NCBI GenBank assembly: GCA_963921245.4 | Contig: CAWUEY030000001.1 | Location: 1,116,001-1,180,000 of the forward strand | Direction of reading: 5' to 3' | DNA length: 64,000 nt | Origin: JABJGO01 sp963921245 | Lineage (GTDB): Bacteria; Pseudomonadota; Alphaproteobacteria; Rhodospirillales; Casp-alpha2 | Notes under the pieces: generated by a model | Database searches by the model: none | Told to the model about the DNA's origin: nothing | Seen by the model: only the letters and a program-made list of their open reading frames with translations | Program-made: the position numbers and the translations under genes | Shown: positions 36,000-43,627 of the stretch, piece after piece | Layout: each line of letters begins with the position of its first letter | Position numbering within the stretch: position 1 is the first letter of the stretch

Positions 36000-36919
36000 G
36001 ATTGTTCGCCGATCTGCGTCATGTCGAAAGGTGTGGATTGGTAGATATAGTTGATCCAGTTGCTGAACAATAGATGGGCATTTGCCCGCCAGGTATTCAC
36101 AGGTGCCTTCACTGTATCGTCGCCCGGATAATAATGCGACGGTAAGGCAATAACGTCGCCTTTTTCCAGATCACGTCTGTATTCGTCGTCCAGCGTATTG
36201 GAATCATATTCCAGATGATTAAACATGTGGACATGGCGTAGTTTGGTGTCGTGTACCAGGCACAATCCGACCTCGTCGGACTCTGAAATGATTTCCAGAT
36301 GAGGATAGTCAACGAAATCTTCCCTCCGGTTCTCGGTATGGCGGGAAACCGGCACCGGCATTTCGTCGTTCATGCCACGCATGAGCATGGATGTGGTGTC
36401 CATGACCCGGTGGCGGAAAATACCGAACCGTTTGGCGGGTAGCTGATACTTTGGAATGCCGTAGAAATGAAACAGAGCTGCCTGCGCTCCCCAGCACAGA
36501 TTGAACAGGCCGTGGATATGGGTTCGGGACCAGTCGAATATCTCGCGCAGTTCATCCCAGTAGCTGACCTCTTCGAAAGGCAGTTTCTCAATAGGTGCAC
36601 CGGTAATAATCATGCCGTCAAAGCGCTGATCGCGAATATCCTGGAACCGGTGATAGAAGTCGATCATATGATCGCGGGGCGTGTTTTTCGGAATGTAATC
36701 GGTGGGGGCGACCAGGGTCATCTCCAGTTGCAGCGGCGTCCCCGCCAGAACCCGCGCAATCTGGGTTTCCGTCTTGATTTTTTGCGGCATCAGATTAAGC
36801 AACGCGATGCGCAGTGGTCGGATATCCTGCCGAATAGCATCGGTGTCCTTGATCAGCAGAACGCCTTCATTTTCCAGCACTTTACGGGCGGGTAGATCAT
36901 AGGGAATCTTGATAGGCAC
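35996..36919 (-). CDS. metA: Homoserine O-acyltransferase (MetA family), probably acetyl-CoA-dependent
   Basis: This 307-residue enzyme activates homoserine for methionine synthesis. The nucleophile is C142 in FNLCWGAQAA. In MetA the residue at position 111 is known to set acyl specificity: glycine in the succinyl-CoA enzyme of E. coli, glutamate in acetyl-CoA enzymes. Here ITGAPIEKLP places glutamate at 111, so O-acetylhomoserine is the predicted product. It lies 6 bases after the ATPase gene on the same strand and convergent with serA. Confidence 0.92.
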   Translation of the reverse strand: MPIKIPYDLPARKVLENEGVLLIKDTDAIRQDIRPLRIALLNLMPQKIKTETQIARVLAGTPLQLEMTLVAPTDYIPKNTPRDHMIDFYHRFQDIRDQRFDGMIITGAPIEKLPFEEVSYWDELREIFDWSRTHIHGLFNLCWGAQAALFHFYGIPKYQLPAKRFGIFRHRVMDTTSMLMRGMNDEMPVPVSRHTENRREDFVDYPHLEIISESDEVGLCLVHDTKLRHVHMFNHLEYDSNTLDDEYRRDLEKGDVIALPSHYYPGDDTVKAPVNTWRANAHLLFSNWINYIYQSTPFDMTQIGEQS

Positions 36920-36925
36920 GGGCGG

Positions 36926-37891
36926 TTACACTGCTTGTATCGGGGGTTGATTTCGCTTGCTGCGCCGCTTCTCGCACGCTGTGACATAAATCTCAAGGTT
37001 TGATCGGGTATTTTCGGTGGCATTTGCCTGGCCGCGAACAACCTGATAGACGCAATCCAGCAGTTGCTCGCCGTCCGGCACGCCACCATTGCCGTCGGCC
37101 AGCGTGAACAGATCGTGGGCAGCAATGGAAAAGCCAAAGTTTTCCGCAATGGCTTCATATCGCGGTTTCCGAAACGCGAGCAGGTCTGGGAACAGGGGGC
37201 GAGCGAATTCCACCGGATCGATGCCCGCCCCGTTCTCCGGTTTGTTCTCCAGAATGGGCAGAACAAATGCCGGGTTGTAAAATAAGGGTTTGGGGTGCCG
37301 CCGGGCGCGTTCTTTCAGGGCTTCTTCGTAGTCACTGTCCGCTCGCACATACAGGATCAGCGTTTCAGCTCTGAGGGCGGCGATGACGGGATCATTACCA
37401 TCATCCGGGTCCGCAATTTCACACAGGCTGCCGCTGGCATCGTTGACAAAGTGGTTACAGCCGTAAATCTGCCAGGCCTTGTCGATAAACCGATGGGTAT
37501 CTTTCATGGATTCAATTTCCGCCCATCGATAAAGGTTCTGACGTTCGAGGAATGTTGGCTTGTCCAGACCGCCCTTGCTTTCATCCCCATACATACCAAG
37601 AAATGTGGAAACCGGTTCCAGATTGTCGACAGAAATGTTGTGGTTGATATAGATGGAATCAGACCGTAACAGGTTGGCAACAAAGGGATCGCCCATGGTC
37701 ATCATCTTGTATTTGATGTTGTCCAGAATGAACTCGGAAAGATACCGGGTGCCGATCCGGTAATCTGCCGAATAGTGGAACCAGTTGCTCCGTGTGCGCA
37801 GGGTGTTGGACAGCACCGTTTTCCCGACACCCGACATGCCGAGCAGAGTGATGGCGTGAGGGAGAGCCAGGAAATCAGTACGGCTTATCAC
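36926..37891 (-). CDS. Uncharacterised P-loop ATPase
   Basis: This 321-residue protein has a clear Walker A (GMSGVGKT, residues 18-25) right after the start and FHYSADYRIGTRYL as a possible substrate loop. It resembles small-molecule kinases or G3E-like proteins only in the nucleotide site; I do not recognise the rest. No signal peptide or membrane segment is visible. It starts with GTG overlapping the stop of the cupin's second frame (GTGA) and is followed 6 bases later by metA, so the three genes seem co-transcribed. A link to methionine metabolism is inferred from position only. Confidence 0.7.
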   Translation of the reverse strand: MISRTDFLALPHAITLLGMSGVGKTVLSNTLRTRSNWFHYSADYRIGTRYLSEFILDNIKYKMMTMGDPFVANLLRSDSIYINHNISVDNLEPVSTFLGMYGDESKGGLDKPTFLERQNLYRWAEIESMKDTHRFIDKAWQIYGCNHFVNDASGSLCEIADPDDGNDPVIAALRAETLILYVRADSDYEEALKERARRHPKPLFYNPAFVLPILENKPENGAGIDPVEFARPLFPDLLAFRKPRYEAIAENFGFSIAAHDLFTLADGNGGVPDGEQLLDCVYQVVRGQANATENTRSNLEIYVTACEKRRSKRNQPPIQAV

Positions 37892-38173
37892 TTGAATTCG
37901 ACCTCAACGAGGGAAAATTCCTGATGGTTGGCGGTTTTAACGTCATGCTCCCCGCGCGCCTCGCGAAAAATAGGTGCCTCTGGCCTGGCGTTCCGCATGG
38001 GTAACGTCACCGTCAGTATCTGTCAGTACCAGCGTCTCTGTGGTGATCGGAACAATGACGTCGTCATATTCATGAACGTGGTATCCGGTGGGGGCACCTG
38101 GTGCGAACCGCCATTCTGTAACGCGGGTCTTTTCGTTGTCTGTCTGAACTGTCGGTACAGCGTTTCCCGTCAT
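37888..38173 (-). pseudogene. Small cupin protein, broken by a one-base frameshift
   Basis: A 76-residue frame (38173-37943) gives the first part of a cupin with PTGYHVHEYDDVIVP, a metal-binding histidine pattern, but stops just after TYFSRGARGA. A +1 shift gives the missing family tail GEHDVKTANHQEFSLVEVEFK, ending at a TGA that overlaps the GTG start of the ATPase gene. Removing one base from the C4/G4 run at 37950-37953 joins the two into about 94 residues. The coupling to the next gene argues that the full-length form is the ancestral one. It may be a sequencing error or a recent mutation. Confidence 0.75.
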
Positions 38174-38209
38174 TCTGTTACTCCATGATTTCTGTATAGG
38201 GGGCAGCGG

Positions 38210-39082
38210 CTATTGGCTATCTGCGCCCGGAAATTGCGCTTTCCCGGCCACAAAGGCCTCAATCATCGGGGACCGGTAGCCCGTTTCTGTCCAGGTGATG
38301 GGAAAGAAAGTCTCACTCATATCAAGGCTGCCAGCCTGTTTGTAGCGACTGTAGATATAATTGATGTTGGAGGGATGAAAACGGCATTGCGATGATATGC
38401 AATGTGTCACCAGGGCGCGGCGGTGGGCGGTTTCGGTATTTGCGCCCGAACCGTGCCACGTTCGGCCATGGTGAAAGGCACAACCACCAGCGGGAACCTC
38501 AACGGACACGATATCCAATTCCGCGCCCGCGTGCGCGGCGGCAATGCGAACAGTGGCCCGGTAATCCTCCGGTGCATGGAAATATTCCGGCTGCATATCC
38601 GTCAAACCCCAGTTATGCGACCCCCTAGCATACTCCACGGTGCCACCATCGGCTCTGGTTTCGTCAAGGGCAATCCAGCAGGTAATGTAACCCGGTGGGT
38701 CGGCCCATAAAATGTAACTGTCGTCCTGGTGGAAACCGAGGGATTTCGCCCCTTTTGGCTTCCAGATTACATTGTCCTGGGCGATACGTGCCCCCCGCCA
38801 TCCGCCCAATTTGGCGCAGGCTTCGCCGACGGCCGTGCTAAGAACTGTTCCGGCAATTGTGCGGTCACATTTCCATCCGTTGCAGATTTGCCGGGAAAAC
38901 GCGGGATCATCGCGGCCTTCGCGCCAGTTCCATTCGTCGGGATAGAGACCGGTATCAAATTCGCCCCGGAATAGAGGCTCGTAGCGATTCCTCAACAGGG
39001 ACACAGTTCCCTCATCCAGAAAGGAGTCCAATATCAGAATCCCATCCCTGTTGAATTGCTCAATCTGCGCCAGTGTGATCAT
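38210..39082 (-). CDS. Phytanoyl-CoA dioxygenase (PhyH) family protein
   Basis: This 290-residue Fe(II)/2-oxoglutarate oxygenase has iron ligands in LGFHQDDSY (H118, D120) and HHGRTWHGSGANT (H210), with a 2-oxoglutarate-binding arginine in HRRALVTH. The substrate is unknown; PhyH relatives hydroxylate lipids, ectoine or small acids. It starts 19 bases from a perfect inverted repeat (39102-39125) that may regulate it. It is upstream of the cupin, ATPase and metA genes on the same strand and divergent from the aor cluster. Confidence 0.85.
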   Translation of the reverse strand: MITLAQIEQFNRDGILILDSFLDEGTVSLLRNRYEPLFRGEFDTGLYPDEWNWREGRDDPAFSRQICNGWKCDRTIAGTVLSTAVGEACAKLGGWRGARIAQDNVIWKPKGAKSLGFHQDDSYILWADPPGYITCWIALDETRADGGTVEYARGSHNWGLTDMQPEYFHAPEDYRATVRIAAAHAGAELDIVSVEVPAGGCAFHHGRTWHGSGANTETAHRRALVTHCISSQCRFHPSNINYIYSRYKQAGSLDMSETFFPITWTETGYRSPMIEAFVAGKAQFPGADSQ

Positions 39083-39101
39083 TGTTGCGGGTCTTGATAC
39101 T

Positions 39102-39125
39102 TTTTATTGAAAATTCGCAATAAAA
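39102..39125. promoter_or_regulatory. Inverted repeat between PhyH gene and aor cluster
   Basis: TTTTATTG (39102-39109) and CAATAAAA (39118-39125) form a perfect 8-bp inverted repeat with an 8-base spacer. It is AT-rich and sits in the divergent promoter region, so it may be an operator. The regulator is unknown. Confidence 0.4.
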
Positions 39126-39148
39126 GACTGTAAAGCAAAAGCCATAGG

Positions 39149-39222
39149 GTGTTAAAGTGGAACAGGCCCTTATAGGTAGGCGCGTGTTGTAAAATGGACA
39201 CGTGTTATAAAAACAGGGCACA
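39149..39222 (+). repeat. Three imperfect direct repeats upstream of aorA
   Basis: GTGTTAAAGTGGAACA (39149), GTGTTGTAAAATGGACA (39184) and GTGTTATAAAAACAGGGCACA (39202, 21 bases, core GTGTTATAAAA) are related units spaced 35 and 18 bases apart. They lie 100-175 bases before aorA and could be activator or repressor sites. Confidence 0.35.
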
Positions 39223-39322
39223 TTGGGAGAATACAGCTTTACGCTGTTTTGGGATTGGCGGGCAATGTTGGTTGTTCTTGATTTTCGTTCTCCTCATGTC
39301 TTTGTAATTGGGAGGATGATAG

Positions 39323-39802
39323 ATGCAGAAATCTCTTCATATTGATCCAGAGAAATGTACAGGGTGTTTGCAATGCGAACTGGCCTGTTCCTATGATAAC
39401 GAGGGCGTTTTCAATCCCTCTAAATCCAGGATCAAGGTCTTCAAGTTTCATGATGAAGGACGCTTTGTTCCTTACACATGCACGCAATGTTCGGACGCCT
39501 GGTGTCAGCAGGCCTGCCCGGTGGATGCGATTACACTGGACGCGGCAACCGGGGCGAAGATCGTCAATGATGCCACATGTGTTGGGTGTAAGGTCTGCAC
39601 AATTGCCTGTCCGTTTGGCACGGTGAATTACAACGCCGATACCGGCAAGGTAATCAAATGCGATCTCTGCGGCGGCGATCCCGAATGCTCCAAAGCTTGT
39701 CCTACAGATGCCATAACTTTTGTCGATTCCAACTGGACCGGCCTCGACAAAATGCGTCAGTGGGCTTTGAAAACAGATTCAGGCGCTCAGGCAACAGCCT
39801 GA
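39323..39802 (+). CDS. aorA: Ferredoxin-like electron-transfer subunit (AorA-like)
   Basis: This 159-residue protein has sixteen cysteines in four groups: CTGCLQCELAC, CTQCSDAWCQQACP, CVGCKVCTIACP and CDLCGGDPECSKACP. They are enough for four [4Fe-4S] clusters. It matches the small iron-sulfur subunit that carries electrons in Aromatoleum-type tungsten aldehyde oxidoreductases. GGGAGGA 6-12 bases before the ATG supports the start. The catalytic subunit gene follows after 34 bases. Confidence 0.87.
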   Translation: MQKSLHIDPEKCTGCLQCELACSYDNEGVFNPSKSRIKVFKFHDEGRFVPYTCTQCSDAWCQQACPVDAITLDAATGAKIVNDATCVGCKVCTIACPFGTVNYNADTGKVIKCDLCGGDPECSKACPTDAITFVDSNWTGLDKMRQWALKTDSGAQATA

Positions 39803-39836
39803 GTAATGCGGGAATAGAAAAACAGGGAGACGAACC

Positions 39837-41684
39837 ATGGCATGGACTGAAAAAATTCTGCGGGTGAACCTGACGGATGGAACCTGCACCGACGAAGCCC
39901 TCAATATGGAATGGGCGGATCAATATCTGGGCCAACGTGGCCTTGCCACAAAATACCTTGTGGAGGAAACCGATCCCAAAGTAGATCCGCTATCACCCGA
40001 CAACAAAATGATCATGACCACGGGCCCCATGACGGGAACCTGCGCCTCCACAGCGGGGCGTTATAGTGTGGTCACCAAAGGGGCGCTGACCGGGGCGATT
40101 GCGTGCTCCAACTCAGGCGGTTTTTTTGGTAATGAAATGAAAAACGCCGGTTACGACATGATTATTTTCGAAGGTGCTTCGAAAAGTCCGGTTTACCTTT
40201 ATATCGAAAATGAAACCGCCCAATTGCTGGATGCATCCGAGTATTGGGGTACATCTTGCTGGGATACGGAAGAGGGTATCAAGGCCAAGCATGGCGATCC
40301 CATGATCCGTGTCGCCTCTATCGGCGTTTCCGGTGAAAAGGGCGTGAAGTACGCCTGTATCGTCAATGATATGGACCGTGCTGCGGGCCGTTCGGGCGTG
40401 GGTACCGTTATGGGATCGAAAAACCTGAAAGCGGTGGCCATTCGCGGAACCCGCGGTGTGGCTGTCAAAGACGCACCGCGTCTGTTGGAGGCCGCCACTA
40501 CAGCGAAAGCGGTTTTGGCGGAAAACGCGGTGACCGGAGAAGGTTTGGCGGCGTTTGGCACCCAGGTGCTGATGAATGTCATCAACGAAACCGGGGCTTT
40601 GCCGACCCGTAATCATCGTGATTCTCAGTTCGAGGGCGCACATGCCATTTCTGCTGAGGCCATGGCAGAAGTGCGGGAAAGCGACGGCAAATCCAATCTG
40701 ATTACCAATGCAGCCTGTTTCGGTTGCACCATCGCGTGTCAGCGGGTGTCTGCCATTGACCGTACCCACTTTACGGTCAAGGATCGACCTGAGTACCAGA
40801 AAGCTTCCGGTGGGCTGGAATATGAGGCCGCCTGGGCGCTGGGGGCGGCGACTGGTGTTGATGATCTTGATGCGCTGACGTTTGCCAATTTCATTTGCAA
40901 CGAACAGGGACTCGATCCGATTTCCTTTGGTGCCACCGTTGGCGCGGCCATGGAGCTGTTCGAGGACGGGGTTATAGGCACCAGTGAAACCGGCGGTATC
41001 GAGCTCAAATTCGGTAGTGCGGAAGCACTTTGTACGCTCGCGGAACTCACCGGTAAAGGTGAAGGCTTCGGTGCCGAAATCGGTCTGGGCTCCAAACTCC
41101 TGTGCGAGAAATACGGCAAACCTGAATTGGCCATGGCCGTTAAGGGCCAGGAGTTCCCGGCCTATGACAGTCGCGGTATTCAGGGCATGGGTTTGACCTA
41201 CGCCACATCAAACCGTGGTGCCTGTCACCTGAGAAGCTATACAGTTGCTTCGGAGGTTCTCGGCATTCCGGTGAAGACCGATCCGCTGGAAACCGAAGGT
41301 AAGGCGGAACTGGTCAAAGCTTTCCAGGATGCGACAGCAGCTTTTGACTCATCGGGTATCTGTATCTTTACCACGTTTGCGTGGACTCTTGAGGATCTTG
41401 CCCCGCAAGTGGATGCCGCATGTAAAGGCGACTGGTCAGCGGAGAAATTACAGGATGTTGGTGAGCGTATCTGGAATATGGAACGTCAGTACAACAATGC
41501 TGTCGGCTTTACGGCGGCGGACGACACACTACCACCACGTTTGACGGGTGAAGGGGCAACGTCCGGACCGGCCGAAGGCAAGACCAATGGTCTCGCCGAC
41601 ATGTTACCGGAATACTATGAAGTCCGCGGCTGGACGAACGATGGTGTCCCGACCAACGAAACTGTCCAGAGACTGGGCCTCTAG
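39837..41684 (+). CDS. aorB: Tungsten aldehyde:ferredoxin oxidoreductase, catalytic subunit
   Basis: This 615-residue AOR-family enzyme oxidises aldehydes to acids using a tungsten bis-pyranopterin cofactor and one [4Fe-4S] cluster. Cluster ligands are visible in CFGCTIAC (C294, C297, C301), with a distal cysteine in SSGICIFTTF. Pterin-binding stretches RYSVVTKGALTGAIACSNSG and RAAGRSGVGTVMGSKNLKAV are conserved. Gene order (ferredoxin, AOR, FAD protein, MoaD-like) matches the aorABCD cluster of Aromatoleum aromaticum, where the complex couples aldehyde oxidation to NAD reduction. The ribosome-binding site AGGGAGA precedes the start. Confidence 0.92.
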   Translation: MAWTEKILRVNLTDGTCTDEALNMEWADQYLGQRGLATKYLVEETDPKVDPLSPDNKMIMTTGPMTGTCASTAGRYSVVTKGALTGAIACSNSGGFFGNEMKNAGYDMIIFEGASKSPVYLYIENETAQLLDASEYWGTSCWDTEEGIKAKHGDPMIRVASIGVSGEKGVKYACIVNDMDRAAGRSGVGTVMGSKNLKAVAIRGTRGVAVKDAPRLLEAATTAKAVLAENAVTGEGLAAFGTQVLMNVINETGALPTRNHRDSQFEGAHAISAEAMAEVRESDGKSNLITNAACFGCTIACQRVSAIDRTHFTVKDRPEYQKASGGLEYEAAWALGAATGVDDLDALTFANFICNEQGLDPISFGATVGAAMELFEDGVIGTSETGGIELKFGSAEALCTLAELTGKGEGFGAEIGLGSKLLCEKYGKPELAMAVKGQEFPAYDSRGIQGMGLTYATSNRGACHLRSYTVASEVLGIPVKTDPLETEGKAELVKAFQDATAAFDSSGICIFTTFAWTLEDLAPQVDAACKGDWSAEKLQDVGERIWNMERQYNNAVGFTAADDTLPPRLTGEGATSGPAEGKTNGLADMLPEYYEVRGWTNDGVPTNETVQRLGL

Positions 41685-41697
41685 CAAAGAATAAACG

Positions 41698-41728
41698 GGA
41701 GAAGGCGCTAAATACAGACGCCTTCTCC
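41698..41728 (+). terminator. Hairpin between aorB and aorC
   Basis: GGAGAAGGCG (41698-41707) and CGCCTTCTCC (41719-41728) pair perfectly over 10 bp around an 11-base loop, followed by TTCTTC. It could partly terminate after aorB or stabilise the upstream mRNA, giving less AorC than AorAB. Confidence 0.5.
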
Positions 41729-41766
41729 TTCTTCATGGTGATAGAAAGATCAAAACGGGAGACGAC

Positions 41767-43005
41767 ATGAACTACGTCATCATTGGTGCCGGACCGGCCG
41801 GCGTTGTTGCGGCAGAACACATTCGAAGCCTAGATCCCGGCGGGTGCGTGACCATGATTAGCGGGGAAGGGCCGTCTCCATATTCCAGAATGGCAATACC
41901 TTACTTTCTGACCGGAAAAATCGAAGAACAGGGAACGCATCTGCGGAAAACAGATGGGTACTACGACGACAAAGACATCACGGTCATTGATGATACCGTG
42001 ACCAGTGTCGATACCGGCGGCAGTACGGTCACGTTGAGCAGCGGCGATACGGTTTCCTACGACAAGTTGTTGGTTGCTTCCGGTGCCACACCAGTGAGGC
42101 CGCCTGTGCCTGGCCTGGACCGGGATGGCGTGCATCATTGCTGGACTCTCGACGACGCGCACAACATCGTAAAGCATGCTTCCAGGGGATCGGATGTGGT
42201 GCTGATGGGGGCCGGTTTTATCGGTTGCATCATCCTGGAGTCCCTACTGGAGCGCGGTGTTAATCTGACCGTTGTGGAAGCCGAAGACCGTATGGTCCCG
42301 AGGATGATGAACCGGGTTGGTGGTACCATGATCAAAGACTGGTGCGTTTCAAAGGGTGTCAATGTTTTAACATCCACAAGGGCGACATCCGTCGATGAGA
42401 ATGCTGGCAAACTTTCCGTTACAGTCGATAGCGGCGGCGTCATTCCGGCCGATCTGGTTGTTGTGGCAACCGGCGTCAAGTCCAATACATCCTTCCTGGA
42501 GGGAACCGATGTCAGGATGGAAGACGGCATCCTGATTGACGATCATTTCCGGAGCAATGTTGAAAACATCTATGCCGCCGGTGACTGCGCGAAGGGGCGG
42601 GAATTCAACGCCGAAGGTTGGGCTGTGCATGCCATTCAGCCGACGGCAACCGAGCATGGCCGTATCGCCGCCATCAATATGACAGGCGACTCTGCCAGCA
42701 GCTATCAGGGCAGCCTCAGCATGAACGTGCTGGATACGGCTGGACTGATCACCGCCTCATTCGGGCAGTGGGAAGGTGTTGGCGGTGATGGTGTTGAGGC
42801 CGTGGACAAGGACAGTTTCCGTTACATGCGTCTGGAGTTCGACGGCGATGATTGTCTTGTCGGGGCCTTGTCACTGGGGCGGACCGATCAGATTGGTTGC
42901 GTTCGCGGTCTCATTCAGGCACGCAAGCCGTTGGGAAAATGGAAATCACGCCTGCTGGACGATCCCAATCGGATTGCCGAAGCCTACGTGGGGTTGAGCC
43001 AGTAG
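41767..43005 (+). CDS. aorC: FAD/NAD-dependent oxidoreductase subunit (AorC-like)
   Basis: This 412-residue flavoprotein of the pyridine nucleotide-disulfide family has an FAD motif at the N-terminus (YVIIGAGPAGVVAAEHI), a second dinucleotide site for NAD (VVLMGAGFIGCIILESL) and the YAAGDCAKG motif near the flavin. A C-terminal dimerisation-like domain follows. In the aor system it is the subunit that passes electrons from the iron-sulfur chain to NAD. It has no redox-active CxxxxC pair, consistent with electron transfer rather than disulfide chemistry. Confidence 0.87.
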   Translation: MNYVIIGAGPAGVVAAEHIRSLDPGGCVTMISGEGPSPYSRMAIPYFLTGKIEEQGTHLRKTDGYYDDKDITVIDDTVTSVDTGGSTVTLSSGDTVSYDKLLVASGATPVRPPVPGLDRDGVHHCWTLDDAHNIVKHASRGSDVVLMGAGFIGCIILESLLERGVNLTVVEAEDRMVPRMMNRVGGTMIKDWCVSKGVNVLTSTRATSVDENAGKLSVTVDSGGVIPADLVVVATGVKSNTSFLEGTDVRMEDGILIDDHFRSNVENIYAAGDCAKGREFNAEGWAVHAIQPTATEHGRIAAINMTGDSASSYQGSLSMNVLDTAGLITASFGQWEGVGGDGVEAVDKDSFRYMRLEFDGDDCLVGALSLGRTDQIGCVRGLIQARKPLGKWKSRLLDDPNRIAEAYVGLSQ

Positions 43006-43027
43006 GGCTTTCCGTCGGGACCCCTCC

Positions 43028-43279
43028 ATGAACATCCGGATAAAGCTTTATGCCATGTTGTCGACCTATCTTCCTGACAACGCGGAAAAGAATGAGGCTG
43101 ATCTCGCCGTACCGGACGGGGAGAATATCCAGAGTGTTTTGGACTCCCTTAGCCTGCCGTCGAAAATGTGTCATCTCGTTCTTGTGAACGGGCGTTATGT
43201 GGCACCCAGCGAACGGAGCGGACATACTCTTGCAGATGACGATCACCTTGCCGTGTGGCCACCGGTAGCAGGCGGGTGA
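43028..43279 (+). CDS. aorD: MoaD/ThiS-like sulfur carrier (AorD-like)
   Basis: This 83-residue beta-grasp protein ends in VAGG, the diglycine tail needed for adenylation and thiocarboxylation. It resembles MoaD proteins dedicated to tungsten or molybdenum pterin assembly. The start follows the aorC stop by 22 bases with a weak site (ACCCCTCC region). Its job is probably to give the dithiolene sulfurs to the tungstopterin of AorB. The ThiF/HesA-type activating enzyme (AorE) is not in this window. Confidence 0.82.
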   Translation: MNIRIKLYAMLSTYLPDNAEKNEADLAVPDGENIQSVLDSLSLPSKMCHLVLVNGRYVAPSERSGHTLADDDHLAVWPPVAGG

Positions 43280-43303
43280 CCTGTCGCCGATCCGATCAGG
43301 GGT

Positions 43304-43615
43304 GTGTGTAATTTGGATATCCGAGTGAATAGCCACGTCGTCAACCAGCATATGGGTGCCAGTCACAAGGAGTTCTTTCGACTCCTGCCAATCGCTTTGG
43401 GAACCAGTGATTTCAAGATTGACGGTCAGGGTATCGACTGTGATTTTGGTGACCGGCAGGTTCATATAGAGATCGGTGCCGAAGGCGTTCGAAAAATTGC
43501 CCTGTTAAGCATTCCCACAACCGATGTTTCCATTCGACTGATCGGTTTTGACGATCAGGCCGCAAAAGATTTCATGGCGAATTTTGATCGCGCCTATCAG
43601 CGCGGCGGCGGTTAA
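43304..43615 (+). CDS. Hypothetical protein after aorD
   Basis: This possible 103-residue soluble protein starts at GTG (TTG 43313 is also possible) and lies between aorD and der. I do not recognise it. The body (FKIDGQGIDCDFGDRQVHIEIG, 22 residues in length, begins near 38) looks like a beta-rich small domain with good coding character, and it ends FDRAYQRGGG. It may belong to the aor transcript, starting 25 bases after aorD. Function unknown. Confidence 0.5.
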   Translation: MCNLDIRVNSHVVNQHMGASHKEFFRLLPIALGTSDFKIDGQGIDCDFGDRQVHIEIGAEGVRKIALLSIPTTDVSIRLIGFDDQAAKDFMANFDRAYQRGGG

Positions 43616-43627
43616 CTGCGTGACCCG

